This document shows, piece by piece, positions 16,842 to 25,204 of a stretch of DNA of 64,000 nt. A program made the translations under genes and the position numbers. Source of the DNA: Bacteroidota bacterium (GTDB taxonomy: Bacteria > Bacteroidota > Bacteroidia > Chitinophagales > LD1); contig CANJZE010000008.1 of the NCBI GenBank assembly GCA_947479455.1, forward strand, positions 1 to 64,000, written 5' to 3'. Each line of letters begins with the position of its first letter. The first letter of the stretch is position 1. Below the pieces are notes generated by a model. That model did not search any database, was not told the origin of the DNA, and saw nothing but the letters and a program-made list of their open reading frames with translations.

Positions 16842-16929
16842 AAGGTTAGGTTCCTTAAAAAACAATCAGCTTTGAACTAATGAAAACACGGTTGGTTGTA
16901 CTCCCGCTCGAAAGAGCGGGAGTTTTTTT
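16842..16929 (+). ncRNA. Candidate small RNA with intrinsic terminator
   Basis: A TAnnTTTG box (TATGTTTG, 16830-16837) is followed by a palindrome ACCTAAGGTTAGGT and, about 85 bases from the box, a strong terminator. The interval lies on the plus strand between two minus-strand genes, so it ends no known coding transcript. A -33 element is not convincing. An ORF through it (ATG 16880) reads through the terminator and overlaps the MORN gene, so is not believed. Confidence 0.35.
16900..16929 (+). terminator. Strong intrinsic terminator
   Basis: ACTCCCGCTC (16900-16909), GAAA loop, GAGCGGGAGT (16914-16923), then TTTTTT. Perfect 10-bp stem; the T run is on the plus strand, away from both neighbouring genes' direction. 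Confidence 0.85.
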
Positions 16930-16939
16930 GCAGTTAATT

Positions 16940-17758
16940 TTATTTCCCGCTGTTTTCCGTCAACGTTTTCTCGCCTTCATCATTTGCCTGCGTGCGCGCA
17001 TCGCGATTGCAAGTGTTGTAACTCCAGGTGCCTTTGTAGTTTCCCCCGTTTGCCCAAGTATAAACGCCCGAGCCGTGCATCATGCCGTTTAAAAAATCAC
17101 CTTCATATTTATCGCCCTTCGCTAAAATAAAAGTGCCTTTGCCGGTGCGGTTATTGTTCACGAACTCGCCAATGTAAACATCACCATTGGCAAAACTCAG
17201 TTTTCCAAAACCTTCTTTTTTATCGCTGGCAAAATAGCCTTCAAAGACATTTCCATTACGGTAAGTGTATTTACCCTTTCCAACCTTTGTTCCGTTAATC
17301 AAATTGCCCTCATACACATCACCATTCGAGTAATAAAGTTTTGCGCTTCCTGTTATTTTATCGTGTACAAACTCACCTATTAACCTATTCCCGTTCGCAT
17401 AGGTGTAAGTGCCTAGTCCATGCATTTCGTTGTTGACAAAAGCGCCCGAATATTTATCGCCATTCACAAATTCGTAAATGCCGGTTCCGTGCATGCGATC
17501 ATCTTTCCAGTCACCATAATAAGCCGCACCATCGCGAAAACCACCGCGTCCGGTTCCATTGCGCTGATCGTTTTTCCAATAACCGGTGTAGATAGAGCCA
17601 TCGTTCATTTGCGCTTTTCCATAACCATCCATCTTGCCGTCTTTCCAATCGCCTTCATAAGTTCCGTTAAGAATTATCACGTTAGAATTTTGCGCAGCTA
17701 AGCCAAGCGACAAAAAAATAATTAGTGTCAGTGTGTTGTACATTTTTTGCATAGTCAT
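16940..17758 (-). CDS. Secreted MORN-repeat protein
   Basis: 272 residues: signal peptide (MYNTLTLIIFLSLGLAAQ after a few leading residues) and then about nine MORN repeats of about 23 residues with the pattern G.Y.G....G...GxG (for example YEGDWKDGKMDGYGKAQM, YSGAFVNNEMHGLGTYTY). MORN repeats form elongated beta sheets and often bind lipids or act as scaffolds. The signal peptide puts it in the periplasm or outside. No catalytic domain is attached. Function unknown. Confidence 0.85.
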   Translation of the reverse strand: MTMQKMYNTLTLIIFLSLGLAAQNSNVIILNGTYEGDWKDGKMDGYGKAQMNDGSIYTGYWKNDQRNGTGRGGFRDGAAYYGDWKDDRMHGTGIYEFVNGDKYSGAFVNNEMHGLGTYTYANGNRLIGEFVHDKITGSAKLYYSNGDVYEGNLINGTKVGKGKYTYRNGNVFEGYFASDKKEGFGKLSFANGDVYIGEFVNNNRTGKGTFILAKGDKYEGDFLNGMMHGSGVYTWANGGNYKGTWSYNTCNRDARTQANDEGEKTLTENSGK

Positions 17759-17935
17759 TACACAAACGCAAGTGCAAAACCAGTTGTTTCGCTATGAACG
17801 CCCCATACAAAAGGCATAATGGAAGATATATCCTGCAACTTGTGCAAAACGAAACGCCTGCTTTCCTTTTCTATTTAGCGATGCACTAATTTTTATTTTA
17901 GCGCGCTTCAACTAATTATTCGAAAAAGCAAAATC

Positions 17936-19012
17936 ATGTTTAGTCAGTTAGAAAACTTAAAGGGAAAATTTATGGAGTTGGGCAAAACACTCAGCGACCC
18001 TGCTGCTATGGCCGACATGAAACGGTATGCGCAACTCAACAAAGAATATCGTGAGTTGGAAAAAGTGGTGAAAGCTTATGAGCAATACCAAATGGTGCAA
18101 GGCAATATTGAAACGAATAAACAAATCATCAATACTGAAAGCGATGAAGAGTTTCGTGACCTCGCAAAAAATGATTTAGCACAATTGGAAACGGAGAAAG
18201 AGAAACTAGAAGAAGACTTAAAACAATTATTGGTTCCTAAAGAACCCGAAGACGAGCGCAATGTGTTGTTGGAAATTCGCGCAGGAACAGGTGGCGATGA
18301 AGCCTGTATTTTTGTGGGCGACCTTACGCGTATGTATACGCGCTATTGCGAAACACTCGGCTGGCAGGTAGTAACTGCAAGTGCAAGTGACAGCGATACC
18401 GGTGGCTATAAAGAAATTGTGATGGAAATAACCGGTGAAAATGTTTACGGAAAATTAAAATTTGAAAGCGGTGTTCATCGCGTACAACGTATTCCGTTGA
18501 CCGAAGCCAAAGGTCGAGTGCATACCTCGGCAGTTACGGTGGCGGTGTTGCCCGAAGCCGATGAAGTAGAAGTGTATATCAACCCTGCCGATATTCATAT
18601 GGATGTGTTTCGTGCATCGGGCGCGGGCGGGCAACACGTAAACAGAACAGAGAGTGCTGTGCGTTTAACTCACTTGCCTACCAATACAATTGTAGCTTGT
18701 CAGCAGGAGCGCTCGCAACACAAAAACCGCGAGCATGCAATGAAGATGCTGAAGACAAAAATTTATGAATCGGCTGTGCGTAAACACGAAGATGAAATTG
18801 CCGCACGCAGAAAAACATTGGTAAGTACCGGTGACCGTTCTGCAAAAATTCGTACGTATAATTATCCGCAGGGAAGAATTACCGACCACCGCATTAACGT
18901 AAGCGTTTATCATTTAGATGCTTTTATGAATGGCGAAATTGGCGAAATGATAGATGGGCTTGCCGTAGCCGAACAAACCGAAAAATTGAAAGAAAGCAAC
19001 GTTATGGTGTAA
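17936..19012 (+). CDS. prfA: Peptide chain release factor 1
   Basis: Reads UAA and UAG stops and triggers release of the finished peptide. The catalytic GGQ loop is in RASGAGGQHVNRTESAVRL, and the codon-recognition tripeptide is PLT (family PxT) in RIPLTEAKGRVHTSA, which fits RF1 and not the SPF of RF2. There is no programmed frameshift, again as expected for RF1. 358 residues is full length. It stands alone, divergent from the MORN gene. Confidence 0.95.
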   Translation: MFSQLENLKGKFMELGKTLSDPAAMADMKRYAQLNKEYRELEKVVKAYEQYQMVQGNIETNKQIINTESDEEFRDLAKNDLAQLETEKEKLEEDLKQLLVPKEPEDERNVLLEIRAGTGGDEACIFVGDLTRMYTRYCETLGWQVVTASASDSDTGGYKEIVMEITGENVYGKLKFESGVHRVQRIPLTEAKGRVHTSAVTVAVLPEADEVEVYINPADIHMDVFRASGAGGQHVNRTESAVRLTHLPTNTIVACQQERSQHKNREHAMKMLKTKIYESAVRKHEDEIAARRKTLVSTGDRSAKIRTYNYPQGRITDHRINVSVYHLDAFMNGEIGEMIDGLAVAEQTEKLKESNVMV

Positions 19013-19064
19013 GCGCTTTTTGCACAAATTCATATCTCCGATTCATTTTCAAATAATTTTTGCA

Positions 19065-20195
19065 ATGCGTTTTCTACCTATCTTCTTTTGCTTTTTTGCC
19101 TTTAGCGTAAAAGCCCAATACGGTAATAAATTTCATCTCAATCAAATTCAAACAATAGCCAGTCACAATAGCTACAAAAAAAAGCCTGACGAAAAAGTTT
19201 TTGCTTTTCTCATGAAATTTAAAAAGCGGTTGGGCAAAAACTTGAATCCCGAAGCAATTGATTACGGACACCTACCTTTCGATTCGCAGTTCAATTATTA
19301 TCCTGTTCGCGGTTTGGAGATTGATATTTACAACGACCCGAAAGGCGGTACTTTTTATAAGCGCAGAATAAATGCTTTTGTGCACGGACTAAAACAAAAA
19401 TCGGGCATTGAAGAATTGAAACAACCCGGTTTCAAAGTGCTGCATATAAAAGATGTGGACTATCAAACCAATTACTACACTTTTAAGCAAGCCTTAACCG
19501 CTGTAAAAAAATGGAGCGATGAACACCCTAAGCACATGCCGCTTTTTATCAATGTAGAAACCAAAGGCGATGGACCGGGAGACGTAAGTGCATTGCTTCG
19601 CTTTGCGGGATTTAAACGAAGTATAAAGTATGATGCAGCTGCGTGCGACTCGATGGATGCTGAAATAAAATCTGTTTTTGGAAATGAATTGAAAAGCATT
19701 TTAACGCCCGATAAAATTCGCGGCAAATATTCTTCGCTCAACGAAATGGCCATTCATAATGATTGGCCTATGCTCGATAGCTGCCGTGGAAAAATCATTT
19801 TTATTATGGAAGGCGATGCAGAAAAAATTTATCCGGTTGGTCATCATTCATTACAAGGTCGAGCCATGTTTTACTATGCTGAACCGGGAAAACCAGAATG
19901 CGCTTTTGTAATTAAAAATGGTTCAAAAACCGAGAAAGAAGAAATAAAGGAGTTGGTGAGAAAAGGATACATGGTTCGCACCCGTGCCGATGGCGGTACC
20001 CAAGAAGCCAGGGACAACGATACCACCTTCCGCATTGCTGCTTTTGAAAGCGGAGCGCAAATTGTTTCTACCGATTATTACAAACCCGAATTAAGATGGA
20101 GCAATTATGCGGTTACTTTTCCTATGGGTAAAATTGTACGCTCCAATCCGGTTAACGCTCCTACAGGTGTAAAGGAGTTTGAAATTAAGGAGTAA
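19065..20195 (+). CDS. Secreted phosphoinositide phospholipase C-like protein (Ca2+-dependent PI-PLC family)
   Basis: The ATG at 19065 gives a signal peptide (MRFLPIFFCFFAFSVKAQ); the longer frame opens only with a TTG. The mature part is a PI-PLC-like TIM barrel: IASHNSYKK holds the first catalytic His, RGLEIDIYNDPKGG the metal-binding Glu/Asp, and FKVLHIKDVDYQTN the second His region. Bacteroidota have many exported members whose true substrate (phosphoinositide, GPI or other) is untested. It starts shortly after prfA in the same direction. Confidence 0.75.
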   Translation: MRFLPIFFCFFAFSVKAQYGNKFHLNQIQTIASHNSYKKKPDEKVFAFLMKFKKRLGKNLNPEAIDYGHLPFDSQFNYYPVRGLEIDIYNDPKGGTFYKRRINAFVHGLKQKSGIEELKQPGFKVLHIKDVDYQTNYYTFKQALTAVKKWSDEHPKHMPLFINVETKGDGPGDVSALLRFAGFKRSIKYDAAACDSMDAEIKSVFGNELKSILTPDKIRGKYSSLNEMAIHNDWPMLDSCRGKIIFIMEGDAEKIYPVGHHSLQGRAMFYYAEPGKPECAFVIKNGSKTEKEEIKELVRKGYMVRTRADGGTQEARDNDTTFRIAAFESGAQIVSTDYYKPELRWSNYAVTFPMGKIVRSNPVNAPTGVKEFEIKE

Positions 20196-20295
20196 GATGT
20201 TCCACATACAAAAATATATCCATCTTATTTTTTGACTCTAAAGAGTGCTGCGAAATTCTACCTACCGATTAACTTCGACCATAATTCAAACTTCC

Positions 20296-20979
20296 ATGAA
20301 AAAAACTTTATTACACCTGCAACTTACATTTACGATAGTGCTATTTACTATTTTGGCAATGAGCAGTTGCAAAAAAGAAACAACACCAACTAATTCAATC
20401 ACCACCACTGTAGCAGAACCTACGTATTTTTTGAAAGGAAATTTTGATGGCGCACAAGTAGTACTGCAGGGTACACCTGAAGCGTTCACCACTTCACTTG
20501 ATTATGTAGAGCACGAAACAGAACACCACGGCCACGATGCAGATGGTGATGACGATGACGATGATGACGATAATGAAAACACAACGCTGGTAACAGGAAC
20601 TAGATGGACAACAACCGATGGCGCAAATGCAGTAAGAACACACGGTTCCATAGAAGTTCGAAAAGTGGTGATTCGAGTTTTTATTGCTCCAATGTCTACC
20701 AATCAATTGCATTTCGATATGCTTACACCAAGAACGTTTGCGTTTTTTGATGGTGTTACTAATACCGATGGGGGCTACATCACTTATCGCGATGACAACG
20801 GAGTGCTTTGGACATCGAGTGGCGATCAAACGAATAGCACCATAACTATTTCTTCACGTGGAGAACTGGCAGGCACATCCACAAAATTTGCTGGAACATT
20901 CACCGCCAAAATGTATGATGGCAACGGCAACTCTAAGTTGTTGAGCAATGTAAGCTTTAGTGGTTTGGCTGGTTTATAA
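20296..20979 (+). CDS. Hypothetical lipoprotein with Asp-rich segment
   Basis: From ATG 20296 the signal ends in LAMSSC, a lipobox. A stretch of His and about ten consecutive acidic residues follows at about residues 75-95 (HHGHDADG then an Asp run), which may bind calcium or other cations. The rest looks like a beta-rich domain (VRTHGSIEVRKVVIRVFI). No family recognised. The Asp run is encoded by a GAT/GAC triplet tract that is liable to slip in length. Confidence 0.65.
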   Translation: MKKTLLHLQLTFTIVLFTILAMSSCKKETTPTNSITTTVAEPTYFLKGNFDGAQVVLQGTPEAFTTSLDYVEHETEHHGHDADGDDDDDDDDNENTTLVTGTRWTTTDGANAVRTHGSIEVRKVVIRVFIAPMSTNQLHFDMLTPRTFAFFDGVTNTDGGYITYRDDNGVLWTSSGDQTNSTITISSRGELAGTSTKFAGTFTAKMYDGNGNSKLLSNVSFSGLAGL

Positions 20980-21089
20980 ATTTCATTGACAAATAATATT
21001 GAAAGGACATTGACACCTTTTAATTTTTAGGAAAGCGAAACTATTTTTTTCATGCTCCGTAAACCAAAGCACCTTCAATCCTAAAGCGT

Positions 21090-21146
21090 ATGAAAAATAT
21101 CGACCCAACCCTAGTGCCTCACTGGCCTATAGACGAAAAAAAATAA
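21090..21146 (+). CDS. Candidate 18-residue small ORF
   Basis: MKNIDPTLVPHWPIDEKK in the 305-base gap between a lipoprotein gene and a convergent transporter gene. The gap is otherwise empty of genes but ends in a strong plus-strand terminator (21180-21212), so something is probably transcribed here; it could equally be the 3' UTR of the lipoprotein gene or a non-coding RNA. No clear ribosome-binding site. Confidence 0.25.
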   Translation: MKNIDPTLVPHWPIDEKK

Positions 21147-21179
21147 CAATTGCCGTAAAAGCAATTTCAACTATCAAGT

Positions 21180-21216
21180 ACCCGCGTAAGAGCCGTAACT
21201 CTTAGTGCGGGTTTTG
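21180..21216 (+). terminator. Intrinsic terminator
   Basis: ACCCGC and TAAGAG pair with CTCTTA and GCGGGT around the loop CCGTAA; TTTTGGATTTTT follows. Ends whatever plus-strand transcript crosses 21000-21180. Confidence 0.75.
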
Positions 21217-21284
21217 GATTTTTATAGGGTAGTGTTGATCATTCCGAGCTTTTCCAAGGAAGACAGGTTTAAAGAAAGATGGCT

Positions 21285-22562
21285 TTAAGAAGTAACAGTG
21301 ACTTCTTCGCTAAGTCTACGCTGAATGCTCCAAAGAATAAACGCTCCGACAAAACAAATAGCGGACATAAGCGCAACGGTGTAAATTATATTGTCGCCTT
21401 TATGAAAAAAAGGGAGTGTGAAAAGACCAATTAAACAGAGTCGAAGAAAAACGTTGATCACAAAAAAAATACTCCCTGCCCTTCCAATTACAAAATTGGG
21501 CACATGGTGAAACAAGTACGTAATGCGTTGAATTCTAACAGCGGCATTACAACTGCCTATCACAAAGTTGGCAAGAAAAAACAGTGGCAATATTTTGTTG
21601 AACACCATTACAGAATACATTAATCCTGCAACCACGCTTAACACTATTATGCCGCGCACCGCATTCTTCTCTCCAAAAATTTTTGTAGTAAGAAATCCAG
21701 CAAGCAAGGCACCAAATGAAAAAGCCATATCGCCAAAGGCATAAACATCACCGCCTCGTTTAAGAAATGTATTGACATAAACAGGCTGCACATACGTACC
21801 GAAAATAAGAATGGTCAAAAACACAAGCAGCGAAGAATTGCCGAAATGAAAAATAGCAGGATGTTTTTTCAAAAAGCCTAAGCCCACCTTTATTCTTTCG
21901 CGCAAGCCGGTAGTATCAATTTTAATTTCTGCAGCTGAAAAAGAACTAATGTTATAGATAATGACAAAGGCAATTAAATAGGTCATTGCATCAATGGCAA
22001 AGATTTCGTGAATTTTCCAGGCGCTAAAGCTAACCGGCAGTGAAATATTAAAACCAAAAAAATTGACTTGATGGTCAATACCGGTTAAAAGAATTGCAGC
22101 AAGAGCACCGGAAATGGTGAAGGTAAGTTGTCCTTGTATTTCGAGGAGCGAAGTAATGCGCTGATAATTTTCTTTCGAAGTTATTTGCTGCGCATATGCA
22201 TACAGATTTGGAAAGTGAATGTTGTAAATGAATGCGGTGGTAGCAAAAACACTCACCACCAAAAACCAAGGCAGCGAATTGTTCTGAAATCCAATCAATG
22301 AAATGCTAGACAGAATAAACAAGCCGACAACATTCATCACCAGAAAAATTTTTCTGCGATTGTATTTGTCAATGAGCGTGCCTGCATACAAACCCCACAC
22401 GAGCGAAATAGCCGTAATAAAAAAATACGCTTTTCCGAAAAGTTCCTCACTGTGAATAATGCTCGTGAAATACCACGGTATAGCCAACATAGAAATGCCT
22501 TGCGAAATTCCGGAGATGGAATTTGCAAGAAGTAGAAGATAAATGGCGCGTGAGTTTTTCAT
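21285..22562 (-). CDS. MFS transporter
   Basis: About 425 residues with some twelve hydrophobic segments (MKNSRAIYLLLLANSISGIS at the start; LFLVINVFLRLCLIGLFTLPFF region near the end). The GTLIDKYNRRKIFLVMNV loop is the classic MFS signature between helices 2 and 3. It looks like the MFS_3 group (macrolide or enterobactin exporters), so it is probably an efflux pump; substrate unknown. The ATG at 22562 is preferred over the GTG three codons earlier. Its upstream region carries a C9 tract and a palindromic repeat. Confidence 0.85.
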   Translation of the reverse strand: MKNSRAIYLLLLANSISGISQGISMLAIPWYFTSIIHSEELFGKAYFFITAISLVWGLYAGTLIDKYNRRKIFLVMNVVGLFILSSISLIGFQNNSLPWFLVVSVFATTAFIYNIHFPNLYAYAQQITSKENYQRITSLLEIQGQLTFTISGALAAILLTGIDHQVNFFGFNISLPVSFSAWKIHEIFAIDAMTYLIAFVIIYNISSFSAAEIKIDTTGLRERIKVGLGFLKKHPAIFHFGNSSLLVFLTILIFGTYVQPVYVNTFLKRGGDVYAFGDMAFSFGALLAGFLTTKIFGEKNAVRGIIVLSVVAGLMYSVMVFNKILPLFFLANFVIGSCNAAVRIQRITYLFHHVPNFVIGRAGSIFFVINVFLRLCLIGLFTLPFFHKGDNIIYTVALMSAICFVGAFILWSIQRRLSEEVTVTS

Positions 22563-22579
22563 AAGACCCACCCCCCCCC

Positions 22580-22604
22580 TCCCGCAGAAACAGCGGGATG
22601 AAAC
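22580..22604. repeat. Palindromic element, second family
   Basis: CCCGC-AGAAACA-GCGGG then ATGAAAC, next to a run of nine C. The same core and ATGAAACAA flank occurs at 35511-35537 inside the GH3 gene. Confidence 0.7.
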
Positions 22605-22676
22605 AAAAGGGATTCATAAGAGTTTTGTGCGAATATATTTATGCCTATGAGCAACGAAAACTAAATTGCAGTTAAG

Positions 22677-23129
22677 ATGGACAAAGAGATTTACGAAAAG
22701 CTTTGCAGTTTTTGCGCGTATCAGGAACGATGCGTGCACGATGTGCAACTGAAATTATTTAAACTAAAGATAGACAAAGTCGATTTTGAAAAATATTTAG
22801 TTCAACTACAAGAAGACAATTTTTTGAATGAAGACCGTTTTGCCAAAGCGTTTGTAAGCGCACATGCAAAAAAGAAATGGGGGAAAGCCAAAATCAAATC
22901 GGCACTTTATACCAAACGCATAGGTGCTGCAGTCATAAAAAAATATCTCGATGATTTAGATGAAGGTGATTATCTAGCGCAAATAAAAACTGCCGCAGAA
23001 AAAAAGTGGGGAAGCATTAAAGGAAAAACGGTACGTGATAGAAAAACAAAACTGCTGCGGTTTTTATTGAGTAAGGGTTATGAAATGGGTCTGGCTTCAG
23101 AAGCCGTGAAAGAGGTGGCGGGGAAGTAA
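22677..23129 (+). CDS. recX: RecX-family regulatory protein
   Basis: 150 residues, helical, with the RecX layout of three-helix repeats: LCSFCAYQERCVHDVQLKL, then FLNEDRFAKAFVSAHAKKKWGKAKIKSAL, the most conserved part of the family. RecX binds and restrains RecA filaments. recA is not in the window. It is transcribed away from the MFS gene. Confidence 0.85.
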   Translation: MDKEIYEKLCSFCAYQERCVHDVQLKLFKLKIDKVDFEKYLVQLQEDNFLNEDRFAKAFVSAHAKKKWGKAKIKSALYTKRIGAAVIKKYLDDLDEGDYLAQIKTAAEKKWGSIKGKTVRDRKTKLLRFLLSKGYEMGLASEAVKEVAGK

Positions 23130-23146
23130 ATAAAACTTACTTGGTC

Positions 23147-23530
23147 TTATTTCTCAGTTTCTTTTTTTATAAAAACAGCGCTAAAAAAACTTCCTACAAC
23201 CGCACCCGTAGAATTGGATAAGGCATCTAAAATATCGAAGTGCCTGTCGGTTGTAAATAGCTCCTGCATTACTTCTACCGCAAAACCGTAGATGGATGTA
23301 ATGAGTAAAATTTTCAAAAGCACTTTGGTATGAAGAAATGAAAATGACATTTGTTTTCGCCAGCCATAAACCATAAGCACCGCAAGAATAAGATACACTC
23401 CAAAGTGACCAATTTTATCAAACTCCCAAATAGTAAGGCTCGGCAGTTCGCGGCCGGGCATAAGGCACAACACCAAAATAAAAACCGCCCAAAGTATGGA
23501 CGGTGTATTGTATTTGAAGAAAGAAGCCAA
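23147..23530 (-). CDS. VanZ-like membrane protein
   Basis: 127 residues with four hydrophobic segments; PSILWAVFILVLCLMPG followed by FDKIGHFGVYLILAVLMVYG and YGFAVEVMQELFTTDRHFDILDALSNSTGAVVG are the VanZ-family core, with its conserved His/Glu/Asp. Role is unknown outside teicoplanin resistance. No ATG precedes the first helix; the start is probably TTG at 23530, which lies at the edge of an A/T-rich repeat. It lies upstream of nothing obvious; gcvH is 100 bases before it in the same direction. Confidence 0.8.
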   Translation of the reverse strand: MASFFKYNTPSILWAVFILVLCLMPGRELPSLTIWEFDKIGHFGVYLILAVLMVYGWRKQMSFSFLHTKVLLKILLITSIYGFAVEVMQELFTTDRHFDILDALSNSTGAVVGSFFSAVFIKKETEK

Positions 23531-23630
23531 TTCGGAAATTTGAAAATTTGGAAATTGAATGCAGTGCTACTTGTGAACTATCGGGAATTTCATTTTCAAA
23601 TTTCCGCATTCTCACATTCTCGAATTGAGT
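23531..23630. repeat. Low-complexity inverted repeat between gcvH and the VanZ gene
   Basis: Short words such as CGGAAATTTGAAAATTTGG on the left and CAAATTTCCGC on the right, in opposite orientation, with TTCGAATTGAG close to gcvH. Imperfect hairpin filling the whole intergenic space. Confidence 0.55.
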
Positions 23631-24011
23631 TTATGCGCCTATGTGTTTTTTATACGCTTCAACATCCATCAATGCATCTAGTTCCGCAGGGTTGGTAAAT
23701 TCAATCTTCACCATCCAGCCACTATTGTAAGGGTCTTTGTTTACGCTTTCCGGATTATCGTTGAGCGCAGTGTTTTGCTCCAGCACTTTTCCGCTTACGG
23801 GCATAAATAAATCGCTAACGGTCTTTACCGCTTCTACTGTACCAAACACCTCATCTTTAGCTACGATTTCGCCAATGGTATTAATATCTACATAAACAAT
23901 ATCGCCCAGTTCTTTTTGTGCAAAATCGGTAATGCCAATGGTGCCGGTATTACCTTCGATTTTTACCCATTCGTGCTCTTTGCTGTATTTTAATTCTGCC
24001 GGAAAATTCAT
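23631..24011 (-). CDS. gcvH: Glycine cleavage system H protein
   Basis: Carries the aminomethyl group on a lipoyl-lysine between the P, T and L proteins. The lipoylation site is the Lys in [39 protein letters not shown] is the typical start. 126 residues is full length. gcvP, gcvT and lpd are not in the window. Confidence 0.95.
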   Translation of the reverse strand: MNFPAELKYSKEHEWVKIEGNTGTIGITDFAQKELGDIVYVDINTIGEIVAKDEVFGTVEAVKTVSDLFMPVSGKVLEQNTALNDNPESVNKDPYNSGWMVKIEFTNPAELDALMDVEAYKKHIGA

Positions 24012-24146
24012 GCTGCTGTTTTTATTTTTTGAATGGGGCGAAAGTATAAAATAGAAGAGGTTTTAAAAATGAGAATGCTTATGTTAAGTGGAATGGAGTA
24101 GCTGCAAATCGAAAAAGTCTACAACCTTTATTTCTAAAAATCGAAT

Positions 24147-25064
24147 TTATGACACCCCCTTCAAAAAGTCGCGGATGTCGAAATATGATTGCATGGCAGC
24201 GGGGTCAACACCGGGTAAATTGAAAAAACCATGGAACAAATTTTTGTACGTTTTGTAAACACCGCCATTGCCGCCTTCTTTTAATTGCTTGAAATAGTTG
24301 TAACCGTCATCAAGCAGTGGATCAAACTCGGCAGTGAGTATAAAAGCAGGAGCAAGGTTTGCAAAATCTGTTTGGTAACGAGGAGAAACATCGGGATGGC
24401 AACGGTCTTCTTTGCGCGGGGTGTATTGGCTTTGAAACCAAAACATAGTTTCTTTCTCGAGCAGATATCCATGACCGTTTCTATCAACAGAAGGATTGTT
24501 CAATTTGCCATCAATCCATGGATAAATTAAAACTTGCGCTTTAAGCGGCACGTTTTCTTTTTTACAGCGATGTGCCATGCAGGCCGAAAGATTTCCCCCT
24601 GCACTATCACCTGCCACTACTATATCATCAGGATTGCCGCCATAGGTTGAAATGTTTTTCCGCACCCATTGTATGGCTGTAAACGCATCGTTGTGCGAAT
24701 GAGGAAACGGAAATTCGGGAGCTAAACGATAATCAACGGCTACCACCACACAGTTATTCGTATTACATAGTCTTCGACAAACATTATCGTGACTCTTTAA
24801 ATCATAAAGAACAAAACCGCCACCGTGGTAGAAGATGATAACGCGCTGATTGGCTGAGTCGTTGTTTTGATAAATGCGAATTGGAACGCCATCAGCATTT
24901 GCATCGGTAATTTTTTTTACTGTTATGTGCTTATCAAAAAGCCATGTACCTAACCGGGCAGCACGTTCTGCTTTTTTGCGAAGCGATTCTATAGTATCAT
25001 TATCGGGGTCAATGGGTTTGCGCAATTTGCCAAATAGCAAAACGATTTTGATTTTCCAGTTCAT
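24147..25064 (-). CDS. Alpha/beta hydrolase, hormone-sensitive-lipase-like
   Basis: Esterase with the HSL-family oxyanion motif YHGGGFV and nucleophile elbow GDSAGGN; the Asp of the triad is probably in EFDPLLDDG and the His in NLFHGFFNLPG. About 305 residues. The frame reaches a TTG at 25082, but the ATG at 25064 (MNWKIKIVLLFGK) is the better start. Substrate unknown; such enzymes usually cut short acyl esters. It is divergent from the glucosaminidase gene across a region with a 10-bp inverted repeat. Confidence 0.88.
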   Translation of the reverse strand: MNWKIKIVLLFGKLRKPIDPDNDTIESLRKKAERAARLGTWLFDKHITVKKITDANADGVPIRIYQNNDSANQRVIIFYHGGGFVLYDLKSHDNVCRRLCNTNNCVVVAVDYRLAPEFPFPHSHNDAFTAIQWVRKNISTYGGNPDDIVVAGDSAGGNLSACMAHRCKKENVPLKAQVLIYPWIDGKLNNPSVDRNGHGYLLEKETMFWFQSQYTPRKEDRCHPDVSPRYQTDFANLAPAFILTAEFDPLLDDGYNYFKQLKEGGNGGVYKTYKNLFHGFFNLPGVDPAAMQSYFDIRDFLKGVS

Positions 25065-25115
25065 AGAAATGAAAGTAAACAATTGGTTTTAACGAAACAG
25101 TGGCTTTTTTCATTC

Positions 25116-25173
25116 GTCCACAATCGTAGATTGCACACAACATTTTGTAGATACCTTACGTTAGATTGTGGAC
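25116..25173. repeat. 10-bp inverted repeat in a divergent intergenic region
   Basis: GTCCACAATC (25116-25125) and GATTGTGGAC (25164-25173), 38 bases apart, between the hydrolase and glucosaminidase starts; may be an operator or a hairpin. Confidence 0.6.
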
Positions 25174-25204
25174 AGCATGTGAATAAGTTAGCAGTTAGTA
25201 AACT

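Noticed and set aside
20494-20829. Minus-strand frame rich in Val/Ile/Ser opposite the Asp-rich lipoprotein
   Set aside because: Created by the complement of the GAT/GAC tract.
23351-23698. 115-codon plus-strand frame across the VanZ and gcvH region
   Set aside because: Runs through two genes on the other strand and an A/T-rich repeat; no family features.
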